From Nocardiopsis sp. TSRI0078 (GTDB taxonomy: Bacteria; Actinomycetota; Actinomycetes; Streptosporangiales; Streptosporangiaceae), in NCBI RefSeq assembly GCF_001905145.1, contig NZ_LWLB01000003.1:124001-188000 (forward strand): a stretch of DNA of 64,000 nucleotides. The letters run 5' to 3'. The notes below the pieces were generated by a model that did no database searches, had not been told where the DNA came from, and saw only the letters and a list, made by a program, of their open reading frames with translations. A program made the translations under genes and the position numbers. Positions 9,284 through 16,686 of this stretch are shown in pieces. The number at the start of each line of letters is the position of its first letter. Position 1 is the first letter of the stretch.

Positions 9284-10197
9284 CGTCCCATCCAGACGTG
9301 GAGGCACTCGCCTTCTTCGCCGAGGAGCTCCTGGAGCCCGACGAGGAACGCACCGTCGCATCCCACATAGACACCTGCGCGACCTGCGCGGCGACCCTGG
9401 ACGAACTGACCGGGGTCGGCGACGTGCTGGCCGCGGCACCGGCTCCCGAGATGCCTCGGGACGTCGCCGACCTCCTCGACCGGCGCATCGCCGAGGCGGT
9501 GCGCGAGCGCAACGCCGAGGGCCCGGCGGAGGCCGGCGCGGACCCGGACGGCGAAGACGCCGCCGGCGGGGTTCCCGTCGCCGGGTCCGCCTCCGGCGGG
9601 GCCGCGCCCTCCGGTGCCACGGTGGTCCCCCTCTCGCGCAGGAGGAGGCGCGGACCGGGCTTCATGCCGAGGCTGATGATGGTGGCCGCCGCCGCGGTCG
9701 TCATCGGGGGCGGCGGCGCGGCCGTGTTCAACGGCGTGCTCTCCCCGGACCCGGCCTCGGACGAGGCAGGCGTCGCCGCTCCGCTCCAGGAGGACGGAGC
9801 GGGGGAGGCCGCTCCGGACACCGCGCAGACCTACACGCCGCAGGTGGTGCGGAGCGGGACCGTCTACACCGAGGCGTCCCTGACCGAGCAGGCCGCCCTG
9901 ACACTCGACAGGTCCCCCGTGGGGGGCGCGCCCTCCTCCGAGGACGCCGAGCCCATGGCCCCGGTGGAGACCGCGCCCGTCGGCGTGCAGGAGTGCACCG
10001 CCTTCCTCGGGGAGGAACTCGGGAGGGGTTTCACCCTGGTGGACGACGCCTCCTACGGCGACGGGGGGTCCCGGGCGTGGGTGCTGTTCGCCCCCCTGGG
10101 AGAGCGGTACGAGGTGTACGTGGTCGACCCGCGCTGCGCGCAGGGCGGCGACACGGCGCGGAGCGTCCTCGCCCAGGAGACCGTCCAGGCCCCCTGA
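9280..10197 (+). CDS. membrane anti-sigma-M factor with zinc-binding motif
   Basis: The GTG at 9280 overlaps the sigM stop (GTGA) and has a strong GGAGAGGAGG site 12-22 bases upstream, so it is preferred over an upstream in-frame start inside sigM. The product has 305 residues. The N-terminal cytoplasmic anti-sigma domain carries the ZAS zinc signature HIDTCATC (residues about 28-35). An Ala/Gly-rich linker and a basic SRRRRRG stretch lead to one transmembrane helix (LMMVAAAAVVIGGGGAAVF, about 130-150) and an extracytoplasmic tail with two cysteines near the end. It should bind and silence SigM until an envelope or thiol signal releases it. Confidence 0.88.
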   Translation: MTSHPDVEALAFFAEELLEPDEERTVASHIDTCATCAATLDELTGVGDVLAAAPAPEMPRDVADLLDRRIAEAVRERNAEGPAEAGADPDGEDAAGGVPVAGSASGGAAPSGATVVPLSRRRRRGPGFMPRLMMVAAAAVVIGGGGAAVFNGVLSPDPASDEAGVAAPLQEDGAGEAAPDTAQTYTPQVVRSGTVYTEASLTEQAALTLDRSPVGGAPSSEDAEPMAPVETAPVGVQECTAFLGEELGRGFTLVDDASYGDGGSRAWVLFAPLGERYEVYVVDPRCAQGGDTARSVLAQETVQAP

Positions 10198-10222
10198 GTC
10201 CCCCGGGGACCGCCGAGGCGGC

Positions 10223-10256
10223 GTGTCGACATGTCCCCCTGGCGACCTGTCGGCAC
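10223..10256 (+). repeat. GTCGAC dispersed repeat, best intergenic copy (R2)
   Basis: 34-bp element beginning GTGTCGACATGTCCCCCTG, starting 26 bases after the anti-sigma stop. It differs at a single base from the 34-bp copy at 10805-10838 inside the response-regulator gene, in the same orientation. Confidence 0.8.
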
Positions 10257-10310
10257 ACCGTCGCACGTGCGGAGCCCTCCGTCCGCCGCCCCGGAGCGGC
10301 CGCGCGCCGT

Positions 10311-10350
10311 TTGTCGACACGGTGACTCGTCGCCGTGTCGACGTGTCCCC
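10311..10350 (+). repeat. GTCGAC dispersed repeat (R3)
   Basis: Reads TTGTCGACAC, then GACTCGTCGCC, then GTGTCGACGTGTCCCCC. It has the same word set as R2 and ends 10 bases before the stop codon of the convergent response-regulator gene. Together R2 and R3 fill most of the 162-base gap. Confidence 0.65.
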
Positions 10351-10359
10351 CGCACCCCC

Positions 10360-11052
10360 TCACCCGCCGGGGCGGACCAGGCCCGTCTCGTAGGCGATCA
10401 CCACCAGGCCCACCCTGTCGCGGGCACCGAGCTTGGCCAGCACGCGGCCCACGTGGGTGCGGGCGGTCGCCGGGCTCAGGTGGAGTTCGGCGCCGATCTC
10501 CTGGTTGGACATGCCCCGGCCGACCAGCGCGAGCACGTCCCGCTCCCGGTCGGTCAGCACGTCCAGGCGTGCCGCCGCCTCCGGGGCGACCGAGGTGTCG
10601 GCGAGCCGCTCGATCACCCGGCGGGTGACCCCCGGAGAGAGCAGCGCCTCCCCCGCCGCGACCGTGCGCACCGCCTCCCGGAGCTCTCCCGGACCGGCGT
10701 CCTTGAGCAGGAAGCCCGAGGCGCCCAGCCGCAGCGCGGTGAACACGTTGTCGTCCTCGCCGAACGTGGTGAGGACCACCACACGGGGCCGTCGGCCCGT
10801 CGACGTGTCGACATGTCCCCCTGACGACCTGTCGGCACGGCGCCCCAGCTCACGGAGTACGGCGAGGCCGTCCATCGCGGGCATCTGGAGGTCGAGCAGG
10901 ACCACGTCGGGGCGGTACCGGTCGATGTCCGCGAGCGCCTCGCGGCCGTTCCCGGACTCGGCCACCACCCCGATCTCCCCGTCCCGCTCCAGCAGGGCGC
11001 GCACACCGGTGCGCACCAGGGGCTGGTCGTCCACGAGCAGGACCCGGATCAC
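10360..11052 (-). CDS. LuxR/NarL-type response regulator with repeat-derived insertion
   Basis: 230-residue response regulator. The receiver domain is at residues 1-130 (RVLLVDDQPLVRTGVRALL, phospho-acceptor D54 in VLLDLQMP, switch Thr in VVVLTTF, Lys in FLLKDAGPGEL). The LuxR helix-turn-helix is at about 160-220 (LTDRERDVLALVGRGMSNQEI, then HLSPATARTHVGRVLAKL). The GTG start overlaps the histidine kinase stop as GTGA, so the two are coupled. Odd: residues about 72-85 (RADRSSGGHVDTST) between alpha-3 and beta-4 are encoded by a copy of the dispersed GTCGAC repeat and lengthen this loop relative to ordinary NarL receivers. The frame stays open and the catalytic residues are intact, so the protein is probably functional. 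Targets are unknown. Confidence 0.9.
   Translation of the reverse strand: MIRVLLVDDQPLVRTGVRALLERDGEIGVVAESGNGREALADIDRYRPDVVLLDLQMPAMDGLAVLRELGRRADRSSGGHVDTSTGRRPRVVVLTTFGEDDNVFTALRLGASGFLLKDAGPGELREAVRTVAAGEALLSPGVTRRVIERLADTSVAPEAAARLDVLTDRERDVLALVGRGMSNQEIGAELHLSPATARTHVGRVLAKLGARDRVGLVVIAYETGLVRPGG
10805..10838 (+). repeat. GTCGAC dispersed repeat inside a coding region (R4)
   Basis: 34-bp copy with one mismatch to R2 (10223-10256). It lies within the receiver-domain codons of the minus-strand response regulator, covering residues about 72-83. Confidence 0.85.
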
Positions 11053-12197
11053 CGGTCGCCCTCGAGGGGCAGCCGTGCGTGCACGCCGAACCCGCCCCCG
11101 GGCCGGGGTCCGGCCTCCACCGAGCCGCCGACCAGGCGCACCCGCTCGCGCATCCCCGCCAGTCCGCTCCCGGCCGGGGAACCGGCCGCGCCGGCCGTCC
11201 CGTCGTCGGTCACCGTCACGTCGAGCGCTCCGTCCTCCTTGGCGAAACCCACCCGCGCCCGGCGGGCGCGTGCGTGGCGCAGCGTGTTGGTGAGCGCCTC
11301 CTGGACGATCCGGTAGGCGGTCGCGTCCACCATGCCCGGCACCTCCCCCGGCTCCGGTGCGCCGGACACCGCCACCTCCACCCCGGCCGCGCGGACCGTC
11401 TCCACCAGTTCGCCCAGGTGCGCCAGGGACGAGACCCGGCCGTCGCCCGGGTCGGCGTCGCGCAGCGCGCGCACGGTGGCGCGCAGCTCGCGCAGCCCGG
11501 CACGGGACGCCTGCGCGACGTGCTCCAGCTCGGCCCGTGCGGCGGGCACGTCCGCGGGGTCGTCGCCGAGGGCCTCGGAGGCCACCGCCGTGTGCAGGGA
11601 CACCACGGACAGGTGGTGTCCCACGGCGTCGTGCAGGTCCCGGGCGATGCGGGTGCGTTCGATTGCGAGGCGCTCGGCCGCCTCGGACTCGCGCGCCTGC
11701 CGGTCCAGGGCGGTGATCCGCGCACGCTGGAGGTCGGACCGGCGGCGCTGCCACTGCACGTGGCCCAGGGCGACGGCGGCGCCCATGACGGCCACGGTGG
11801 AGGCCAGCTCGTACCCCAGGAGGTAGGCGGGGTCCTGCCCCTCCCCCAGGCGCGCCGCGGTGGAGATCCCCACCAGGGCGGCCGCCGCGCCAGCGGCCCA
11901 GGAGGCGCGGCCCGCCTCCGCCGCCGAGTACAGCGCCGCGGCCACCGGGACGGCCAGGCCGATGGTCGGCAGGTCGAGCACGTAGTTGGCGATGACGAGG
12001 GCCGAGGTGGCCGCCAGGACCGCGACCGGCCAGTGGCGGCGGACCAGCATGAGCGCGCCGAGCACGGCGGCCATGCCGTAGCCCAGGGGCAGGTTCCCCC
12101 TGTCACTGACGTCGGATCCGACGGCGATCGCCACCACGGCGAAGACGGCGAACCCGAAGAGCGCGTCGACGACGACGCCTTGGCGGTCACTGGGCAT
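11049..12197 (-). CDS. NarL-family sensor histidine kinase (HisKA_3)
   Basis: 382 residues. The N-terminal half has about five or six hydrophobic helices (residues 10-150) and little extracellular sequence. A coiled linker (LDRQARESEAAERLAIERT) leads to the HisKA_3 dimerisation/phosphoacceptor helix IARDLHDAVGHHLSVVSL, with the phosphorylated His near residue 189. The C-terminal ATPase domain has an N box (AYRIVQEALTNTLRHA) and the G region GSGLAGMRERV. It is co-transcribed with the following response regulator (GTGA overlap). The membrane-embedded sensor suggests detection of an envelope or lipophilic signal; this is an inference. Confidence 0.92.
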   Translation of the reverse strand: MPSDRQGVVVDALFGFAVFAVVAIAVGSDVSDRGNLPLGYGMAAVLGALMLVRRHWPVAVLAATSALVIANYVLDLPTIGLAVPVAAALYSAAEAGRASWAAGAAAALVGISTAARLGEGQDPAYLLGYELASTVAVMGAAVALGHVQWQRRRSDLQRARITALDRQARESEAAERLAIERTRIARDLHDAVGHHLSVVSLHTAVASEALGDDPADVPAARAELEHVAQASRAGLRELRATVRALRDADPGDGRVSSLAHLGELVETVRAAGVEVAVSGAPEPGEVPGMVDATAYRIVQEALTNTLRHARARRARVGFAKEDGALDVTVTDDGTAGAAGSPAGSGLAGMRERVRLVGGSVEAGPRPGGGFGVHARLPLEGDR

Positions 12198-12405
12198 GCG
12201 GCGATTCTACGGAGCCGGCCTCCGCCGGTCCCGTGACCACGGGACCGCGCCGCTACGCGTTCGGACGTAGGCGGCGGGGGCCGGAGCGCGTAGGGACCGG
12301 GGCCCGGCGGTGGACGCGCGGGCGGGGGGCGCTTCCCTAGCGTCGGATGCGTCCCTTCCCGTACTCCCCGCAGAATGACCGCGGGCCCGAACCAGCGAGG
12401 TGGCC

Positions 12406-12852
12406 GTGAATCAACAGCCCGCACCGTCCGAACCGCGCTCCACCGATCCGTTCTCCGACATCCCGTGGTCGCTGGTGCTGGGGCTCGGTGCCCTCGCCCT
12501 GCTGCGCCCCCTGCTCAGCATCACCGGCCTCACCGAGGCACTGGACTGGAGCCCCTTCCTCCAACTGGGGACGACCGTCCTCATCACCGTCGCCTGGGTG
12601 GCCGCGGTGGTGGTGGCCCGGGCCCCGCGACCGCTGCTCACCCTGGTGTACACGGGGCTGGCCTACGCGGTGTTCTCGACCGTGCTGAGCGCGGTCCTGT
12701 CCCCGATCATGCTCGGAGAGCTCCGGGGCCCGGTCACCAACCCGTTCGGGCTCGTCGCCGTGCTGGCCGTGAACGCCCTGTGGGGGCTCGCCGCGGGCGC
12801 GGTCGCCCTCGCGGTACGGTCGGCCCTGGGAAGCCGCCAGAGCGGCAACTGA
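12406..12852 (+). CDS. small four-helix membrane protein, function unknown
   Basis: About 148 residues. A short hydrophilic N-terminus (NQQPAPSEPRSTDPFSDIP) is followed by four predicted membrane helices: LVLGLGALALLRPLL, LGTTVLITVAWVAAVVV, LLTLVYTGLAYAVFSTVLS and LVAVLAVNALWGLAAGAVAL. GTG 12406 is chosen because GCGAGG lies five bases upstream; a GTG at 12400 is possible. It is divergent from the histidine kinase (208-base gap), so it could be a target or partner of that two-component system. No family was recognised with certainty. Confidence 0.7.
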   Translation: MNQQPAPSEPRSTDPFSDIPWSLVLGLGALALLRPLLSITGLTEALDWSPFLQLGTTVLITVAWVAAVVVARAPRPLLTLVYTGLAYAVFSTVLSAVLSPIMLGELRGPVTNPFGLVAVLAVNALWGLAAGAVALAVRSALGSRQSGN

Positions 12853-12959
12853 GAGGCCTCTGGGCGGGGCCGACCGGGGAGCGCCCGGGGGTGTCCGGAG
12901 AGGGCGGTCCGGGGGTGGCCCTCCATACCCCACCCCCGTAAGCTGGGAGGTGTCCTCTC

Positions 12960-12987
12960 GGGAATGCCCTGCGCCTACCATCGGTTG
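12960..12987 (+). promoter_or_regulatory. SigR-type promoter of trxBA
   Basis: GGGAAT at 12960-12965 and GTTG at 12984-12987 are separated by exactly 18 bases. This matches the known actinomycete SigR consensus GGAAT-N18-GTT. It lies about 65 bases upstream of trxB, the classical SigR target in Streptomyces, so thiol-oxidative induction is expected. Confidence 0.75.
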
Positions 12988-13053
12988 TGCTAACCATCTT
13001 CCCCTGGGGTCACACCGCGTGGCCAGGGCTGTGACTGTGTGAAGGGCCTAAGC

Positions 13054-13986
13054 GTGAGTGACGTCCGCAATGTCATCATCATCGGTTCCGGACCGGCGGG
13101 TTACACCGCCGCCGTGTACGCCGCCCGTGCCGAGCTGCGTCCCCTGGTGTTCGAGGGCTCCATCACCGCCGGCGGCGCGCTCATGAACACCACCGAGGTC
13201 GAGAACTTCCCCGGCTTCCCCGACGGCATCATGGGCCCCGACCTGATGGACCACATGCGCAAGCAGGCCGAGCGGTTCGGCGCCGACCTGGTGCCGGAGG
13301 ACGTGACCTCCGTCGACCTGGCCAAGCCGGTCAAGGAGGTCGTCGCGGGCGGTGAGACCTTCCTCGCCCACACGGTCATCCTCGCCACCGGCTCCGGCTA
13401 CCGCGAGCTGGGCGTGCCCGGCGAGAAGGAGCTCTCCGGGCGCGGCACGTCCTGGTGCGCCACCTGCGACGGCTTCTTCTTCCGCGACCAGGACATCGCG
13501 GTGGTCGGCGGCGGCGACACGGCCATGGAGGAGGCCCTCTTCCTCACCCGTTTCGCCAAGTCCGTGACCGTGATCCACCGCCGCGGCGAGCTGCGCGCCA
13601 GCCGCATCATGGCCGAGCGCGCGCACGCCAACGACAAGATCAGCTTCCTGTGGAACTCGGAGGTCACCGCGGTCCTGGGCGAGGAGCGCGTCACCGGCCT
13701 GAGCGTCCTGAACAACCAGACCGGCGAGAGCAGCACCCTGGACGTGACCGGGCTGTTCGTCGCGATCGGCCACGACCCCCGCGTGGAGCTGTTCGACAAG
13801 CAGATCGAGCTCGACGAGGAGGGGTACGTGAAGGTGGACTTCCCGTCCACGCGCACCAGCCTCGAAGGCGTCTTCGCCGCGGGCGACGTGGTCGACCACC
13901 AGTACCGGCAGGCCATCACCGCCGCGGGAACCGGCTGTGCCGCCTCCCTGGACGCCGAGCGCTACCTCGCCGAGCACGGCAACTGA
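13054..13986 (+). CDS. trxB: thioredoxin reductase TrxB
   Basis: 310-residue NADPH-dependent flavoprotein that reduces thioredoxin. FAD-binding motif [19 protein letters not shown] is at the N-terminus, the redox-active CATC pair at residues 135-138 ([12 protein letters not shown]), the NADPH-binding [10 protein letters not shown] next, and a C-terminal FAD motif [13 protein letters not shown] 13054 is preferred (MSDVRNV) because GAAGGG lies 8-13 bases upstream; a GTG at 13039 would add five residues. trxA follows 73 bases later, and both should be read from the SigR-type promoter upstream. In this chromosome two-component genes separate trxB from sigM and its anti-sigma gene, which in Mycobacterium and Streptomyces lie next to it. 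Confidence 0.96.
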   Translation: MSDVRNVIIIGSGPAGYTAAVYAARAELRPLVFEGSITAGGALMNTTEVENFPGFPDGIMGPDLMDHMRKQAERFGADLVPEDVTSVDLAKPVKEVVAGGETFLAHTVILATGSGYRELGVPGEKELSGRGTSWCATCDGFFFRDQDIAVVGGGDTAMEEALFLTRFAKSVTVIHRRGELRASRIMAERAHANDKISFLWNSEVTAVLGEERVTGLSVLNNQTGESSTLDVTGLFVAIGHDPRVELFDKQIELDEEGYVKVDFPSTRTSLEGVFAAGDVVDHQYRQAITAAGTGCAASLDAERYLAEHGN

Positions 13987-14059
13987 CCAGGGCGGTCCTC
14001 CGGGAGGATCCGCCGCCCCCACCCCCCGCCGCACCGGTTTCGTCGAACCAAGGAGAACC

Positions 14060-14383
14060 ATGTCCACTGTCAAGCACGTCACCGACGCCACCTTCAAGGA
14101 GGAGGTCCTCGCCAGCGACAAGCCGGTCCTGGTGGACTTCTGGGCCGACTGGTGCGGCCCGTGCAAGCAGATGGCCCCGGTCCTGGACAAGCTGGCCGCC
14201 GAGTACGGCGACAAGATCGAGATCGTCAAGCTGAACACCGACCAGAACCCCGAGACGCCGCGCGCGTACAACGTCATGTCCCTGCCGACGATGAACGTCT
14301 ACAAGGGCGGCGAGGTCGTCAAGCAGCTCATCGGCGCCAAGCCCAAGCGCGTCCTGGAGAAGGAGCTGGCGGACTTCCTGTAA
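14060..14383 (+). CDS. trxA: thioredoxin TrxA
   Basis: 107-residue thioredoxin with the active site WADWCGPCK (Cys32 and Cys35), the cis-Pro loop MSLPTM and the usual length. ATG 14060 is preceded by AAGGAGAACC. It is reduced by the TrxB encoded just upstream and passes electrons to ribonucleotide reductase, peroxiredoxins and similar partners. A hairpin terminator begins 22 bases after the stop, so the trxBA unit ends here. No amidase gene (cwlM) follows, although it does in Mycobacterium; the next gene is parB on the opposite strand. Confidence 0.96.
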   Translation: MSTVKHVTDATFKEEVLASDKPVLVDFWADWCGPCKQMAPVLDKLAAEYGDKIEIVKLNTDQNPETPRAYNVMSLPTMNVYKGGEVVKQLIGAKPKRVLEKELADFL

Positions 14384-14405
14384 CCCGTCCGCCGACACGG
14401 CACGA

Positions 14406-14437
14406 GGCCCCCGGAGGCGATCCGGGGGCCTTTCGTC
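14406..14437 (+). terminator. terminator after trxA
   Basis: GC-rich stem GGCCCCCGGA / TCCGGGGGCC with a five-base loop, followed by TTTCGTCTT. This is a typical intrinsic terminator for the + strand. Confidence 0.8.
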
Positions 14438-14568
14438 TTCCTCGCGCCCGGTCCGTCCACAGGGGCGGACTGCCTCTGGCGCCGCGGACGCCGTCCGCGG
14501 TTTCCTGGAAACAGGGGGGCTCCCACTCCCGCCGGCACCGGCATGCCCCGCAACCGGAGGAGCCCGGT

Positions 14569-14582
14569 GTTTCACGTGAAAC
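14569..14582. other. parS site 1
   Basis: Perfect ParB-binding core GTTTCACGTGAAAC, flanked by T and A (TGTTT...AAACA). It lies in the 304-base gap between trxA and parB, which otherwise holds only the trxA terminator and parS site 2. Confidence 0.95.
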
Positions 14583-14647
14583 ACCACGGCCCCGGCTCCC
14601 CTGCCGACCCGCCCGACGACCATGCGCCAGGAAAGCGAAGTGGCCGT

Positions 14648-14661
14648 GTTTCACGTGAAAC
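14648..14661. other. parS site 2 in a 28-bp perfect palindrome
   Basis: The GTTTCACGTGAAAC core sits at the centre of a perfect palindrome spanning 14641-14668 (arms TGGCCGT...ACGGCCA), 27 bases past the parB stop. In RNA this would fold as a hairpin, so it may also end the parAB transcript. Confidence 0.93.
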
Positions 14662-14687
14662 ACGGCCACCGGAACATCCGACGGGGG

Positions 14688-15641
14688 TCAGGAGTCCATC
14701 TGCTTGATGATGCGCTCCAGGTCCTCCATCGTCGCGAACTCCACGACGATCTTGCCCTTCCGCTTGCCGATGTCCACCTTCACCGAGGTGTCCAACCGGT
14801 CCCCCAGACGCGTCGCCCACTCCTCGACCTGAGGCGGGTTGGCGATCCGCGCCGAGGCACGGCGGGTCTTCTCCTCCCCCGGTTCCTCCCGGAGCGCGAC
14901 CATCTCCTCCAGGGAGCGGACCGAGATCCCCTCCTGGACCACACGGGCCGCCAGCCGGTCCTGGAGGTCGGCGTCCTCCACCCCCAGCAGCGCACGGGCG
15001 TGCCCGGCGCTGAGTACGCCGGCGGCCACACGCGTCTGCACCTTCGGCGTCAGGTTCAGCAGCCGCAGGGTGTTGGTGATGTGCGAACGGGAACGGCCGA
15101 TCCGCTGGGCCAGCTCCCCGTGGGTGGAGCCGAAGTCGTCCAGCAGCTGCTGGTACGCCGCCGCCTCCTCCAGCGGGTTGAGCTCCTGCCTGTGCAGGTT
15201 CTCCAGGAGGGCGTCCCGGAGCAGCTCGTCGTCGCCGGTGCTCCGGACGATCGCGGGGATCCGGTCGAGACCGGCCTCCTTGCTCGCCCGCCACCGGCGC
15301 TCGCCCATGATCAGCTCGTACCGGGGGGCGCCCCCGCCCTCCAGCTTACGCACGACGACGGGCTGGAGCAGGCCGACCTCGCTGATCGAGTCCCGCAGTT
15401 CCTCCAGGGCCTGGTCGTCGAAGTAGTGCCGGGGCTGGCGGGGGTTGGGGGTGATCGCGCCGAGCTCGACCTCCTCCAGGTACGTCCCGTCCGGCAGGCG
15501 CTCCGGCCCCCGCTGCTCCACCGGCTCGGACGCGGGCGCCGCTGGCTCCTCCCGCTCGCTCTCCGGCGGCGCTGGGGCCGCCGGTCCCTGTGGGATGAGC
15601 GCACCCAGTCCCTTGCCCAGTCCGCGCCGCTGCTGGCTCAC
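14688..15641 (-). CDS. parB: chromosome partitioning protein ParB
   Basis: CTP-dependent sliding clamp that loads at parS and organises the origin region. The 317-residue product starts at GTG 15639-15641 (MSQQRRGLGKGLGALIP), with GTGGAG six bases upstream; a GTG at 15662 would add seven residues. The N-terminus has the conserved RRGLGKGLGALI, which contacts ParA. Next come an acidic/Pro linker, the CTPase/parS gating domain with ITPNPRQPRHYFDDQAL and GERRWRA (residues about 140-145), then the helix-turn-helix LAQRIGRSRSHITNTLRLL, and the C-terminal dimer domain. It lies 58 bases downstream of parA on the same strand. Its binding sites are spread through this window. Confidence 0.97.
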   Translation of the reverse strand: MSQQRRGLGKGLGALIPQGPAAPAPPESEREEPAAPASEPVEQRGPERLPDGTYLEEVELGAITPNPRQPRHYFDDQALEELRDSISEVGLLQPVVVRKLEGGGAPRYELIMGERRWRASKEAGLDRIPAIVRSTGDDELLRDALLENLHRQELNPLEEAAAYQQLLDDFGSTHGELAQRIGRSRSHITNTLRLLNLTPKVQTRVAAGVLSAGHARALLGVEDADLQDRLAARVVQEGISVRSLEEMVALREEPGEEKTRRASARIANPPQVEEWATRLGDRLDTSVKVDIGKRKGKIVVEFATMEDLERIIKQMDS

Positions 15642-15699
15642 CGGCAACTCCACACTCCTCACACACTCCGCCCGGCGCCGACCGCCGGGGCGTCCCGTC

Positions 15700-16686
15700 T
15701 CAGCCGCTGACAGTCTGCGCCCGGTGGGCGATCTCCCGTGCGGCCTCCAGGTAGGCCACCGCGCCGGTGGACCCCGGGTCGTAGGTCATCACCGACTGGC
15801 CGTAGCTGGGTGCCTCCGACACACGAACACTGCGGGGGATCAGCGTCTCCAGGACGGTGCTCCCGAAGTGCGAGCGCACCTCGTCGGCCACCTGCTGCGA
15901 GAGCCGGGTCCGGCCGTCGTACATCGTCAGCAGGATGGTACTGATCGCCAGTCCCGGGTTCAGGTGGGACTGGACGAGCTCCACGTTGCGGAGCAGCTGA
16001 CCCAGCCCCTCCAGGGCGTAGTACTCGCACTGGATCGGAATCATGACCTCGTCGCACGCCACCATCGCGTTGACCGTGAGCAGGCCGAGCGAGGGGGGAC
16101 AGTCGATGAGGATGTAGTCCAGGTCCGAGGTGTCGTAGGCGGCGAAGGCCCGCTTGAGCCGGGCCTCGCGCGCGACGAGCGAGACCAGTTCGATCTCCGC
16201 GCCCGCCAGATCGATGGTGGCCGGAGCGCACCACAGGTTGGGGATGTCCGGCACCGGTTGGGAGAGCTTGCGGATCTCCTCGTCCTCCACCAGGCAGTGG
16301 TAGATGGACCGGGTCTGGTTGTCCCGCTCCATGCCGAGCGCCGTGGACGCGTTGCCCTGCGGGTCGAGGTCGACCACGAGGACGCGCTGCCCGTGCATCG
16401 CGAGGGCGGCCGCGATGTTGACCGTCGTGGTGGTCTTGCCGACGCCGCCCTTCTGGTTGGCGACGCTGATCACCCGACAGGACTTGGGCCTGGGCCAGGC
16501 GTCCTCGTGCCCGCGAACCGCCATGGCCGCCTGGGCGGCACGGGCGAGCGGGGTGTCCGGGACGCCGTAGGAGCCTTGGGATGACGTTTCACGTGAAACA
16601 TCGAGCAGGTCTCCATAGGCCCCGGGGGATGTTTCACGTGAAACATCGGGGTTGTCGGCTGGATTCTGGGACACGAATGAGTTCAC
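15700..16686 (-). CDS. parA: chromosome partitioning ATPase ParA, with parS sites in its 5' codons
   Basis: 328-residue deviant-Walker ATPase that positions ParB-parS complexes. Walker A is at residues about 75-90 (SVANQKGGVGKTTTTVN), and the Walker B region reads YILIDCPPSLGLLTVNAM. The GTG at 16684-16686 overlaps the rsmG stop (GTGA), suggesting coupling; a GTG 12 bases inside would remove four residues. The about 70-residue N-terminal extension precedes the ATPase core and contains the hexapeptide DVSRET twice, 15 residues apart. Each is the translation of a perfect parS site. The extension is hydrophilic and probably disordered, so the DNA sites may matter more than the peptide. Confidence 0.95.
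   Translation of the reverse strand: MNSFVSQNPADNPDVSRETSPGAYGDLLDVSRETSSQGSYGVPDTPLARAAQAAMAVRGHEDAWPRPKSCRVISVANQKGGVGKTTTTVNIAAALAMHGQRVLVVDLDPQGNASTALGMERDNQTRSIYHCLVEDEEIRKLSQPVPDIPNLWCAPATIDLAGAEIELVSLVAREARLKRAFAAYDTSDLDYILIDCPPSLGLLTVNAMVACDEVMIPIQCEYYALEGLGQLLRNVELVQSHLNPGLAISTILLTMYDGRTRLSQQVADEVRSHFGSTVLETLIPRSVRVSEAPSYGQSVMTYDPGSTGAVAYLEAAREIAHRAQTVSG
16586..16599. other. parS site 3, inside parA
   Basis: GTTTCACGTGAAAC core within the parA reading frame, encoding part of DVSRET near residues 29-34. It lies 45 bp (15 codons) from site 4. Confidence 0.95.
16631..16644. other. parS site 4, inside parA
   Basis: GTTTCACGTGAAAC core flanked as TGTTT...AAACA, encoding the first DVSRET of the parA product. 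Confidence 0.95.
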
